64,000 nt of DNA from DASRFR01 sp035651455. Its GTDB lineage: Bacteria > Acidobacteriota > Terriglobia > Terriglobales > Acidobacteriaceae. Both the position numbers and the translations under genes were made by a program. A model generated the notes under the pieces. The model saw only the letters and a program-made list of their open reading frames with translations. It searched no databases and was not told the origin of the DNA. The number at the start of each line of letters is the position of its first letter. Position 1 is the stretch's first letter. The stretch spans positions 41,318 through 105,317 of the forward strand of contig DASRFR010000033.1 of NCBI GenBank assembly GCA_035651455.1, read 5' to 3'. Below, in pieces: positions 17,067-25,500 of this stretch.

Positions 17067-19019
17067 ATGAAACGTTTTTCCGCTCTGTCGATAGCATGTC
17101 GAGTGGTTCTCTTGGGGATGATTTCCGTTGGCTTCGCGAGTACGGCTCCGGCGGCGACCAGCTTCAAGGTAACCCCCACATCGATTAGTTTTGGGACACA
17201 GACGGTCGGGATGAGGAGCCTGTCGCAGGCGGTGACAGTCAAGAATACTGGCACGACGAATATTACGATTCGCAACTTTAGCCTGACCCCGTTCTACGTT
17301 TTCCAGTTGGAATACGGTTATTCTCCCCGCACTCTGCTACCGGGACAGCAAGCCCAGTACGGAATTCGCTTTGTACCCAGCGGGCCGATCAGTTACAACG
17401 GCCAGTTCAAAGTCTACATTGCGGGATTCAGCCAGCCATCGGTTGTGTCGCTGTCCGGTAAAGGCATTTCGACTGGCGCAATTGCCAGTGTGAACGCAAC
17501 TTCACTGAGCTATGCCCCGCTAGAGTTAGGATCGACCTCTTCCCAGACGTTGGGTATCACGAACACCGGAACTACTGGAATGTATTTGAATGGCATTACC
17601 ATCGAGCCGCCATTCAGCCTCAACGGCATTTTTAGCCCGGTTTTGATCGCTGCCGGTAAGACCTATAACCTGGTCGTCAATTTCACGCCCAGCGCCGCGG
17701 TGAGCTACACCAGTACGATGGCGTTGTACTTCGACGTAGTCCCGAATAAGTCGGTCAGTTTGTATGGTACGGGAGTTAATCCGACCTCGCTGGCGGTCAC
17801 CACGTTCCCCACTCTGCCGAGCGCTACCCAGGGTGCCGCGTATGTCGCGTACCTGAATTCAGCGGCAGGTGTAGGTCAAGTCACTTGGGCACTCTCACCG
17901 GTAAGCACTTTGCCGCAGGGCTTGTCTCTCTCCGATACGGGCGTGATTTCGGGGACTGTTGATCCCAGTGTGGCTGCGGGCACTTACGGCTTTTACGTGA
18001 AGGTGACCGATTCCAATGTGCCGCCGACTACGATAACAGTTGGTTTGCACTTGCCCGTTGGCCTCCCGACGGGAGCGGCTTGCAACAACATTACCTCGTA
18101 CGATCCCAATCCTCCCAACGCAGCCCTGATCCCGGTCACAGACCTTGGTACGGGCACTTTCGAAGGAGTTGAGGGAGGACTATATCCGAACGGGAGCAAC
18201 GTCCGTCCTCCAGGTCAGGAATCGGCGGGACTGACGATTGCCCAGGGAATTACCCCGCTTGACGCTAACGGCAATCCCGATCCCAATGGCCTCGATGCCA
18301 TGCTGATGATCGGAGTGTCAGTTACCCGTACAGTCATGAATTCGTTTCAGCCGATGGAACAGGCTGATCCGGTGCTCAATCCCAAATTGGTCTTGGTAAA
18401 TGGCGCGATTGACGGCACCACGGCTCCTGACTGGGCGAAAGCCAGCAGCGGTGTTTGGCAGACCGTGTTGAACTACTATTTGCCCTACCAGAATGTCACT
18501 GCAAAACAAGTGGTCGCTGCATATGTGCTAATGCCCCACCCCGGTAACGGGCCGGGCAAGAGCTTTCCGGGCAATATGGGAAATCAAGAAAGCGATCTGA
18601 CCAACATCGTTCAGAATCTGCATACTTACTTCCCCAATCTGCAGTTGGCGTATCTGACCAGCGCGTTTTATGGCGGTTATTCAACCGTAACCTATCCCGA
18701 ACCGTATCCTTACGAAGCAGGATTTGCTTTTGAAAGCGTGATTGCTGATCAGATTAATGGTGATCCCAATCTGAACTACAACCCCAGCAATGGGCCAGTG
18801 TTGGCGCCGTGGCTTTCCTGGGGACCGTATATCTGGGCGAACGGACTCCAGCCACGCAGCGATGGGCTAACTTGGAGTTGCCAGGACCTCGGAGATGATG
18901 GCGTGCATCCGTCCTCGCCGCAGGGCCGAGACAAGACGGCGGGTATTTCGGCTACCTTTTTCAAGACAGACGAAACCACAACGCCCTGGTTCCTGAACCC
19001 CAGCGCTCGAGCGAAATGA
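17067..19019 (+). CDS. Secreted ASH/Ig-like protein with SGNH-hydrolase-like C-terminal domain
   Basis: About 650 aa. ATG at 17067 follows AGAGG at 17056-17060 and gives a clean signal peptide ending near FASTAPAAT; the open frame extends upstream to 16830 but that part does not look coding. Two choice-of-anchor-D (ASH-like) domains occupy about residues 35-245 (ISFGTQTVGMRS and LSYAPLELGSTSSQ). A putative He_PIG-type Ig domain follows (LPSATQGAAYVAYL, LPQGLSLSDTGVISG). The last 300 residues resemble SGNH esterases: a possible nucleophile in MIGVSVTRTV, an NGAIDG turn, and a DDGVHPSSPQGR motif that would supply the Asp-His pair. The GDS block is degenerate, so catalysis is unproven. A strong terminator follows. 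Confidence 0.8.
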   Translation: MKRFSALSIACRVVLLGMISVGFASTAPAATSFKVTPTSISFGTQTVGMRSLSQAVTVKNTGTTNITIRNFSLTPFYVFQLEYGYSPRTLLPGQQAQYGIRFVPSGPISYNGQFKVYIAGFSQPSVVSLSGKGISTGAIASVNATSLSYAPLELGSTSSQTLGITNTGTTGMYLNGITIEPPFSLNGIFSPVLIAAGKTYNLVVNFTPSAAVSYTSTMALYFDVVPNKSVSLYGTGVNPTSLAVTTFPTLPSATQGAAYVAYLNSAAGVGQVTWALSPVSTLPQGLSLSDTGVISGTVDPSVAAGTYGFYVKVTDSNVPPTTITVGLHLPVGLPTGAACNNITSYDPNPPNAALIPVTDLGTGTFEGVEGGLYPNGSNVRPPGQESAGLTIAQGITPLDANGNPDPNGLDAMLMIGVSVTRTVMNSFQPMEQADPVLNPKLVLVNGAIDGTTAPDWAKASSGVWQTVLNYYLPYQNVTAKQVVAAYVLMPHPGNGPGKSFPGNMGNQESDLTNIVQNLHTYFPNLQLAYLTSAFYGGYSTVTYPEPYPYEAGFAFESVIADQINGDPNLNYNPSNGPVLAPWLSWGPYIWANGLQPRSDGLTWSCQDLGDDGVHPSSPQGRDKTAGISATFFKTDETTTPWFLNPSARAK

Positions 19020-19071
19020 GGAGCGTCGAGGTGGGTTGAAGTTCACTTAAGCTGTTTCAATTATTGAGGGA

Positions 19072-19103
19072 GGCGTCAATCTTGTGGATTGACGCCTTTT
19101 TTT
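19072..19103 (+). terminator. Intrinsic terminator
   Basis: GGCGTCAAT, CTTGTGG, ATTGACGCC forms a perfect 9-bp stem with a 7-nt loop, directly followed by seven T residues. It ends transcription 50 bases after the ASH/SGNH-like gene. Confidence 0.93.
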
Positions 19104-19481
19104 GTTCTTCGTGATTGTCTCAACTTGAGATTGACAGGCGTAGGCACTCACTGCGCCAACATCCGCAAATGTATTCAGAAACGGGAACTTACAGTTCGGC
19201 TGGGAAACCAGATGCAACTTCTTTCATCTACGTGGGTTTCTGTTTCAGTAGCGACAAGGTGGCTCGCAGCGGTAGGCAACACTTAGCCTGCCCGCTGGGC
19301 GCTGTGCATGTGGCAATACTCGATCTGGTTGGACGGCGGATCGAACAGCGAAAAGGAGACTTTGGCAGTGGCGCGCGATTTTAGTGCCCGGCCGGGCGGA
19401 TCCCGCCTCATGCTCCCGCTCTAGCGCGTCCTTGAGTGAGCGAGCGCCATCGCGAGATCGTAAACAAAGGAGATCCCTTGT
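19104..19481. other. Intergenic region without a recognised gene
   Basis: About 380 bases between the terminator and the next lipoprotein gene. Short open frames occur on both strands but none has a convincing start or recognisable protein. There is a 12-bp palindrome GCCCGGCCGGGC at 19386-19397. The ribosome binding site AAGGAGA of the next gene is at 19468-19473. A promoter for that gene is expected here, but I could not pick one. Confidence 0.6.
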
Positions 19482-20636
19482 ATGCCTCGATTCAACTCCG
19501 GTGATCGTGTCCGGGGAGTCTGGGTCACGCTGGCCGTCATTGCGACGGTGACATCGTGCGCGTTTCTTGCTGGTTGCGGCGGAGGAAGTTCGAACAATAG
19601 CACCAACAACCCCCCGGCCGTACCTTTGGGCCCAGTGAAGATGAATGTGCTTACGCCTGACAAGGCAGGGCAGTTTACGGCTGATATTCAAAATTTCGTG
19701 TTAAACAATCCCGCCGCTCCGGTAAGCGGCTTCAGCTTTCAGGTTTCCTGGAGCGATGCTGATTCCGGAACCGGTCAGTACGACTTTTCAACCTGGGACA
19801 GCAAGATCATGCCTTGGGCTGCCAATGGCAAGAAAGTCAATCTCATCGTCTGGGCAGTAAGTGACGCGCCATCTGGAGGAGCCAACGCTGCCACGCCAGG
19901 GTATGTGATGACTAATCTCAGGGCGGTGGGCAACACCACGTTCTGCAGCGGAACCGAGTATCCGAACTATTTCGATGTAACGAACTTCCAGCAACCGTAC
20001 CAGGCGTTCATGAGCGCGGTCGTCGATCATTACAAGTCGAACGCCTCGGTGGGATACATTCGTTTTGGCTTGGGGCACGGGGGGGAAGGCTCTCCCACGA
20101 ACCTGTCGATACAGGATTGTCTGGGTACTTTTGACGCGTGGTCGCCGGGGGGAATGTTCACGTCCTCGGTTTGGGCCAACAACTACTTGCTCCCCATGCT
20201 CGATTTCGAGCACACCCTGAATGCTTCGCCCATTCAGTTGCTGGTCGGCATCAGCACTGTGCTCGGTGACAACAAGGCTGCCGATCTGGAAGCGCAACGC
20301 GCAGTGCAATACAAATTCGGCTTTGGAACGCAGGGACTGTCGCAACTGGATGTCAGCGGTTATCCCAATTGCGGCGCTGACTGGTGCAATCTTTTCAACC
20401 AATATGCAGGGCAGGTACCACTGGAATTGCAAACGGTTTCAGCCAGCGATCCGCTTGGGACAGACCCCAACAACCTGACCGGATCGTTAGTGAACCTGCT
20501 CCCGTTTGCTGCCCAACACCACGCAACCATTCTTGAGCTGTACTGGCAGGACTGGCTCGCGGCCTTCGACCCCAATTATCCGGGGTACACGAATGCCTAC
20601 GGTTCCGTGTTCACGAGCACATCGTCAGGACAATGA
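19482..20636 (+). CDS. Secreted lipoprotein with glycosidase-like TIM-barrel features
   Basis: A 384-aa protein starting at ATG 19482 behind AAGGAGA (spacing 8). The N-terminus is a lipoprotein signal with lipobox LAGC (Cys near residue 31), then a Gly/Ser/Asn-rich linker. The mature part has the alternating pattern of a TIM-barrel glycosidase: QYDFSTWDSKIMPW near the start, VNLIVWAVSD, GYIRFGLGHGGEG with a Glu that could be the acid/base, and ILELYWQDWLAAF near the C-terminus. This resembles GH5/GH42-like clan A folds, but I cannot place it in a family or identify the nucleophile with confidence. It stands alone between a terminator and a convergent minus-strand gene. Confidence 0.75.
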   Translation: MPRFNSGDRVRGVWVTLAVIATVTSCAFLAGCGGGSSNNSTNNPPAVPLGPVKMNVLTPDKAGQFTADIQNFVLNNPAAPVSGFSFQVSWSDADSGTGQYDFSTWDSKIMPWAANGKKVNLIVWAVSDAPSGGANAATPGYVMTNLRAVGNTTFCSGTEYPNYFDVTNFQQPYQAFMSAVVDHYKSNASVGYIRFGLGHGGEGSPTNLSIQDCLGTFDAWSPGGMFTSSVWANNYLLPMLDFEHTLNASPIQLLVGISTVLGDNKAADLEAQRAVQYKFGFGTQGLSQLDVSGYPNCGADWCNLFNQYAGQVPLELQTVSASDPLGTDPNNLTGSLVNLLPFAAQHHATILELYWQDWLAAFDPNYPGYTNAYGSVFTSTSSGQ

Positions 20637-20714
20637 GAAACGTGGGTCTTTTGCTGTAGCCGCTGGCGGGATGCACGAATAGGAAGGCTGCGCCAATTCC
20701 CCGCCGCGTCGCTG

Positions 20715-21263
20715 TTACCGTTTCATGCTTAAAAGAAGTTCATGTGTGGCCAGCAAAATCGCCGCAAGCGCAAAGGCCACGCCAAATGGAACTTTCAGCG
20801 ACTCGGGATTGTCCAGGCTAAGATCGCCTCCTGGACGATGTAGCGTCACGAATGAGCCAAGGATCCGCCCCATGTTCCTCAGGGCTTGCCGCAGGCGGCC
20901 TTTATAGATAATGACCACAAGCGCCATGGCTCCTGCGATGAGCGTTCCGGCAAACAAGACAGTCAGAAGTGGACCCGGCCCAAGGAATGCCCCCGCGGCG
21001 CCCACCAACTTCCAGTCTCCAGCGCCCAGGCTGCGGATCGCGACAAAAGGGAAGAGGATTGCCAATCCGAGCAGGACTCCGAGCAGTGCATCCTTCGCGC
21101 CCCCCCAACCATAGCTCAAGTAATGCAGCAGGATTCCGACGCCGGCAGCCGGTACTGTGAGCCAGTTGGGAATACGTCGATAACGCCAGTCCATGGCGCC
21201 GGCAACGCATGCCAACACCAGAAGCAACGCCCAGTTAAGTTCTTTAGCTAGGGTGGGGAGCAT
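20715..21263 (-). CDS. Type IV prepilin peptidase, A24 family (CpaA/TadV-like)
   Basis: A 182-aa membrane protein. The first catalytic Asp is in GAMDWRYRRIPNWLT (about residue 25) and the second in LGAGDWKLVGA, the GxGD motif of A24 aspartyl peptidases. It has about five to six hydrophobic segments and lacks the N-terminal zinc-binding methylase domain of PilD, so it is the short TadV/CpaA type that processes Flp pilins. A matching Flp-type pilin is encoded at 51900-52070, about 30 kb away, with no other tad genes in the window. It lies 150 bases downstream of the S41 protease gene on the same strand, beyond that gene's terminator, so it is probably transcribed separately. Confidence 0.9.
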   Translation of the reverse strand: MLPTLAKELNWALLLVLACVAGAMDWRYRRIPNWLTVPAAGVGILLHYLSYGWGGAKDALLGVLLGLAILFPFVAIRSLGAGDWKLVGAAGAFLGPGPLLTVLFAGTLIAGAMALVVIIYKGRLRQALRNMGRILGSFVTLHRPGGDLSLDNPESLKVPFGVAFALAAILLATHELLLSMKR

Positions 21264-21345
21264 CAGGTGAACGATCAGCTTACCTGAAAGTCAGCACGAT
21301 TAGCAGTCGACCCGCGTTTTCGGATTGCTAACCCGGAGTACCTGG

Positions 21346-21372
21346 AAAACAAAAGGCCCGATTTCTCGGGCC
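21346..21372 (-). terminator. Intrinsic terminator of the S41 protease gene
   Basis: Read on the minus strand, GGCCCGA, GAAA, TCGGGCC is a perfect 7-bp stem with a GAAA tetraloop, followed by TTTTGTTTT. It lies about 40 bases after the stop of the S41 protease gene. Confidence 0.88.
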
Positions 21373-21413
21373 TTGTCGAAGCTCCTTGCGCGAAGCAGAA
21401 CGCCTGTCGCGCA

Positions 21414-23009
21414 CTAGCGATTCATTACGTGGGCGGAGTTTCGCTCCGCGACCACCTTCTTAGCATTCTCCGCGAGCTGTTGGGCCTTGGGCAGAAGATC
21501 GAGCGCCTGCTTCACTTCAGGATCGTTCTCCGCTCGCACCTGCAGTCCTCGTTCTTGGCCGAAAGCATCGACAAAGATCTCGCTCTTGATGTTGGAACGG
21601 AGCCAGTCGTTGTTCTCGAGCAGGTCCGCCTCGGTGTAAGGAACTTTTTCCTCATCTAGGAATTTGCGGAACTCCTGCATCACAGCGTCGTCCACCTCGA
21701 ACTTCTCGCTCGGATGGTGCGTTACCGTGTAGTGTTTCGCGAAGTTAAAGAATGCATAGTGCTGCAGCAGAGTGTCCTGAAAGCGGTTCTGCTTGATCTG
21801 CGCCAGCTTCACATCCGGGGTGATGCCGCCGCCGCCGTAGACAGTGCGTCCACTGTCGGTCAGCTTCACTTCCTTGTTCGCGTTATTGTCTTCGCTTTCC
21901 CGGTTGTAGTAGTAGTCGTAGAGGGAAACGCCTGTGTAGTCCCGTTGAATCAGGCGGCCGCTCGGTGTGTAGTACTTCGCGGTAGTCAGGGCCAGGCCGG
22001 TGTTTTCGGACAGCGGGTAAACCGTCTGCACCAGTCCCTTGCCGAAAGTGGTTTCACCCGCGATCAAGCCGCGATCGTGATCCTGAATTGCCCCCGCCAC
22101 AATCTCGGCCGCTGAAGCGGTACCGCGATTGACCAGCACCACCAGTGGATATTCCTTTCCACCGTTGCCATGAGTTGCCACATAGCGTTTTTCGGGTGAG
22201 GAGCGCCCATGATGCGAAACGATCAACTGTCCCTTACGCAGAAACTTATCAGCGACGCCCACGCCTTCACTGAGCAGCCCGCCGGGGTTCTGTCGCAAAT
22301 CCAGGATTAAGCCCTTTAGATCGCCCATTTCGTCGAGGGCCTGGGCGACTTCGTGCTCAGTGGTTTCCTGGAATCCAGAAACGTGCATGTATCCAATGCC
22401 GGGGCGGATCAGGAAGTGCAGGTCGACACTGTAACGTGGAATCTCATCGCGAATGACGTTGAAGTCGAGAGGCTTATCGTTGCCTTCCCGCAGAACGGTG
22501 ATGCGCACCGTAGTTCCCTTGGGACCCTTGAGCAGGTCAGCGACATCCGAAGTGCTCATGTTGTCAGTGGCTTTGCCGTCCACCGCGACGATAATGTCTC
22601 CGGGATGAATGCCCGCCCGGTATGCCGGGGTACCCACGAAAGGTGCAATGACAATCACTTTATTGTTGCGAGGTCCGACGGTCATTCCCACGCCATAGTA
22701 CTTGCCGCGCTGTTCCTCGCGAAGCAAGGAGTAGGACTTGGGATCAAAGAAATTGGAGTGCGGGTCTAGCGCGTGCAGCATGCCCGGGATGGCGCCGTTG
22801 TAAATGGCTTTATCCGGATTCACGGGCTCGGCGTAGTTCTCCTCGACGACGTTATAAATCTGCGTGAATTGTTTAAGGCTATCCTTTACATCCGAATCGT
22901 TGGAGCTGCTGGAAGGGTTTACTTTCTGGCCAAAAAGCATGCCGAGAAAACCGCAGCTTACGAGGATGAGGACGACCAGGAACAGTGAGCGACGAGAACT
23001 ACCAACCAT
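21414..23009 (-). CDS. S41 family C-terminal processing protease
   Basis: A 531-aa exported serine protease. An N-terminal signal anchor (LFLVVLILVSCGFLGMLFG) is followed by a PDZ domain (about residues 95-190, YYGVGMTVGPRN and AGIHPGDIIVAVDG). The peptidase domain carries Ser in GTASAAEIVAGA and the general-base Lys in TTFGKGLVQT, the Ser-Lys dyad of CtpA/Tsp proteases. It acts in the periplasm, trimming or degrading proteins from their C-termini. The C-terminal 150 residues are charged and may dock substrates or adaptors. It has its own terminator downstream and diverges from tatA across 274 bases, which should hold both promoters. Confidence 0.95.
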   Translation of the reverse strand: MVGSSRRSLFLVVLILVSCGFLGMLFGQKVNPSSSSNDSDVKDSLKQFTQIYNVVEENYAEPVNPDKAIYNGAIPGMLHALDPHSNFFDPKSYSLLREEQRGKYYGVGMTVGPRNNKVIVIAPFVGTPAYRAGIHPGDIIVAVDGKATDNMSTSDVADLLKGPKGTTVRITVLREGNDKPLDFNVIRDEIPRYSVDLHFLIRPGIGYMHVSGFQETTEHEVAQALDEMGDLKGLILDLRQNPGGLLSEGVGVADKFLRKGQLIVSHHGRSSPEKRYVATHGNGGKEYPLVVLVNRGTASAAEIVAGAIQDHDRGLIAGETTFGKGLVQTVYPLSENTGLALTTAKYYTPSGRLIQRDYTGVSLYDYYYNRESEDNNANKEVKLTDSGRTVYGGGGITPDVKLAQIKQNRFQDTLLQHYAFFNFAKHYTVTHHPSEKFEVDDAVMQEFRKFLDEEKVPYTEADLLENNDWLRSNIKSEIFVDAFGQERGLQVRAENDPEVKQALDLLPKAQQLAENAKKVVAERNSAHVMNR

Positions 23010-23283
23010 CTTGGATTTCCTTCGGGACGGGGCTCGGGGGACCCCGATTCACCGCGCATCTCTGCGCAGTATAGCATGGCCCGTAGGCCTTTTGCTTAGA
23101 ACAATTTCCGGCTGCTTTGTTACTAGAGGGCCGAGGCCGGAACCCCGTCATTCCCCACTCTACTAGGATGCCGACACTTGCCTGGCCGATTCGGTTTCCG
23201 CTTCCGGTCTATTCTGCTTTGCAAGATGCTACCGACGGCTTCCCAACGTTGCCCCTCTTGGGTCCGGGCAGTATGATGGCAGC

Positions 23284-23583
23284 ATGAACCTCGGTTTCCC
23301 CGAGATGATCTTCATTTTCTTGATCGCCCTGATCATTTTCGGGCCCAAGAAGCTCCCGGAAATCGGCCGGCAAATCGGCCGCGCGCTGAACGAATTCAAG
23401 CGCGCCAGCAATGAGTTCAAGGCCCAGATCGAGTCTGAGATCGCCAACATCGACCACGAGGTCCAACCGGAGATCTTGCCCCCTGATAAGGCGCCGACGG
23501 GGAGCATCCCTAGCGGTACGTTGACCGAGCTGCCGCCCCCCGAACCCGCGTCCAACACTACGGCCAAGGCGTCTGATGCCTGA
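23284..23583 (+). CDS. tatA: Sec-independent translocase TatA/TatB family protein
   Basis: A 99-aa protein with a short N-terminal membrane helix (FPEMIFIFLIALIIF), the FGPKKLPEIGRQIG hinge, an amphipathic helix, and a charged C-terminal tail rich in Pro and Glu. It starts at ATG 23284. The helix Glu (position 7 region) and FGPKKLPE motif suit either TatA or TatB, and no second copy is seen, so it may serve both roles. It overlaps tatC by eight bases, implying coupled translation. The Tat-type leader of the metallophosphoesterase at 31438 is a candidate substrate in this window. Confidence 0.93.
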   Translation: MNLGFPEMIFIFLIALIIFGPKKLPEIGRQIGRALNEFKRASNEFKAQIESEIANIDHEVQPEILPPDKAPTGSIPSGTLTELPPPEPASNTTAKASDA

Positions 23584-24379
23584 GTTTGCCGCCACCGCAC
23601 CCCCTGCCGGTCAGGAAAAAGAAGCCATGACCGCCATGAGCTTCCTCGATCACCTCGAGGAACTCCGCCGCCGCATTATTTACTCACTCATGGCGGTAGC
23701 GGTCGGGTTCTTTGCGTGTTGGGGGTATGCCGAAAGAATCTACGAGGTCATGCAGCGCCCGATTATGGAGGCGCTCCGCCACAATGGGATGGCGGAAAAG
23801 CTCGTCTATCTCAATCCTACCGAGCCCTTCAATCTCTACCTGAAAATCGGGTTCCTCGCGGGACTGTTTGTCGCCTCGCCCGTCGTGCTCTACCAGCTTT
23901 GGCTGTTTGTTTCTCCGGGACTATATCGCAACGAAAAACGGTATGTCTTTCCCTTCATGGCCTCCACCGTTTTTCTTTTCCTGGCGGGAGGTTATTTCGG
24001 GTACAAGCTGGTGTATCCGCAGGCGCTGGAATTTCTAATCGGCTACGGCAAGCAGTTCCAGCCCATGATTACGATCAGCGAATACACGGATTTATTCCTG
24101 GTGATCATCATCGGCATGGGTGTGATTTTCGAACTGCCCATCCTGGTGTTCTTCCTCTCCTTGATGGGCATCGTCACGGCATCCTGGATGTGGCACAACC
24201 TGCGCTATTCAATCCTCGTGATATTCATCATCGCAGCCATCCTGACACCCACGACCGACATCCTGAACATGTGCATCTTCGCGGCGCCGATGATAGCACT
24301 GTACATTCTGAGCATCGGCATCGCGTGGTTGGTGCACCCTAAGCAGCGCCGCGCCCGCAGAGAAAAGCGCGATGGCTGA
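23576..24379 (+). CDS. tatC: Sec-independent translocase subunit TatC
   Basis: A 267-aa membrane protein with six predicted helices. Diagnostic stretches are FLDHLEELRRRI (signal-binding Glu), the LNPTEPFNLYLK periplasmic loop, YQLWLFVSPGLYRNEKRY, and FELPILVFFLSLMGIV. TatC recognises the twin-arginine signal and forms the translocon with TatA. The start ATG at 23576 lies inside the last codons of tatA. An extra hydrophilic N-terminus of about 20 residues precedes MSFLDHLEEL, so a later start (ATG 23627 or 23636) is possible. Confidence 0.96.
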   Translation: MPEFAATAPPAGQEKEAMTAMSFLDHLEELRRRIIYSLMAVAVGFFACWGYAERIYEVMQRPIMEALRHNGMAEKLVYLNPTEPFNLYLKIGFLAGLFVASPVVLYQLWLFVSPGLYRNEKRYVFPFMASTVFLFLAGGYFGYKLVYPQALEFLIGYGKQFQPMITISEYTDLFLVIIIGMGVIFELPILVFFLSLMGIVTASWMWHNLRYSILVIFIIAAILTPTTDILNMCIFAAPMIALYILSIGIAWLVHPKQRRARREKRDG

Positions 24380-24421
24380 CGCGCGGTGGATTCGACGCGA
24401 ACTGCGACCTAGCCCAAGGCA

Positions 24422-25453
24422 GTGAAACAACCTGAGAGGCCGTCACGCTTGAAACTGTTCCATCGCATTGCTCAATGTTTCGCCGGGACTGACCTGCCAG
24501 TCTATATCGTTGTCGTCCTTGCGATCGCGGGCACGGTTGCACAACCTCTGCTAGCCCAGACCGCCAGCTCCGCCGCTTCCGCGAAAAAGGCGTCGTCGCA
24601 AGGGGAAAAAAATCCAGAAAATGCGGCAGCTGCGCCCGGAATCGATCCGCAGCGTACTTTCCGGTACGTCGCGGAAATCGTGGCGTTTGGTCCGCGCCCG
24701 ATTGGCAGCGCGAATCACGACAAGCTGGAGCATTACATTGTCGATCACCTGAAGGGTAGCGACTTCGCGGAGGACTCCTTCACCGTGCAAACGATCGAAG
24801 GCAAGTTTCCGGTGCACAACATCATCGCGAAATTTCCCGGCGCAAAGGACGGGATCATCGTCATTGCCGGCCACTACGACACCCCATATCCACTGCGCAA
24901 CAAGAACTTTGTCGGCGCTAATGATGGCGGTTCCTCGACCGCCATCCTGCTCGAATATGCCAATTTGTTGAGGGCCAAGAAACGCGACGGATACAGCGTT
25001 TGGCTCGTGTGGACGGACGGGGAGGAAGCTGTCCGCGAATGGAGCGATACCGACAGCGTTTACGGAACTCGCCATCTCGCGGAAAAATGGCAGAACGATG
25101 GCACCCTGAAAAAAATCAAAGCCTTCCTGCTCGCGGACATGATCGGAGACGCCGACCTGAACATCGATCGTGACGCGAACTCCACTCCCTGGCTCGAAGA
25201 CCTCGTTTATCAGGCGGCGACGCGGTTGGGTTATCAGTCACATTTCTTCCTCCGCCCGACGGCGGATCTGGACGACCACATCCCATTCGTCCAGCGCGGG
25301 GTACCATGCGCCGACATTATTGACTTGGAGTACGGGTACAACAACGCGTTCTGGCATACGCCGCAGGACACTCTCGACAAGCTCAGCCCCAAGAGCCTGC
25401 AAATCGCGGGCGACGTGATTCTTGAGACAGTATTGATGCTGGACAAGAAGTAG
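24422..25453 (+). CDS. M28 family metallohydrolase, glutaminyl-cyclase-like
   Basis: A 343-aa exported zinc enzyme; the leader is a single hydrophobic stretch (VYIVVVLAIAGTVAQPLLAQ). The zinc site can be read as His in AGHYDTPY, Asp in GANDGGSS, Glu-Glu in WTDGEEAVRE, Asp in ADMIGDADLN and His in FWHTPQDT. The spacing, the DMIGDADLNIDRD segment and the FLRPTADLDDHIPFVQRGVP stretch resemble animal-type glutaminyl-peptide cyclotransferases more than aminopeptidases, although both share the M28 fold. GTG at 24422 is 42 bases after tatC. Either peptidase or N-terminal pyroglutamate formation is possible. A second M28 enzyme follows. Confidence 0.9.
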   Translation: MKQPERPSRLKLFHRIAQCFAGTDLPVYIVVVLAIAGTVAQPLLAQTASSAASAKKASSQGEKNPENAAAAPGIDPQRTFRYVAEIVAFGPRPIGSANHDKLEHYIVDHLKGSDFAEDSFTVQTIEGKFPVHNIIAKFPGAKDGIIVIAGHYDTPYPLRNKNFVGANDGGSSTAILLEYANLLRAKKRDGYSVWLVWTDGEEAVREWSDTDSVYGTRHLAEKWQNDGTLKKIKAFLLADMIGDADLNIDRDANSTPWLEDLVYQAATRLGYQSHFFLRPTADLDDHIPFVQRGVPCADIIDLEYGYNNAFWHTPQDTLDKLSPKSLQIAGDVILETVLMLDKK

Positions 25454-25500
25454 ATCGGGTTGAAATCAAGCTCTAAATTAATCTTCCTGTTTGTTCGAAA

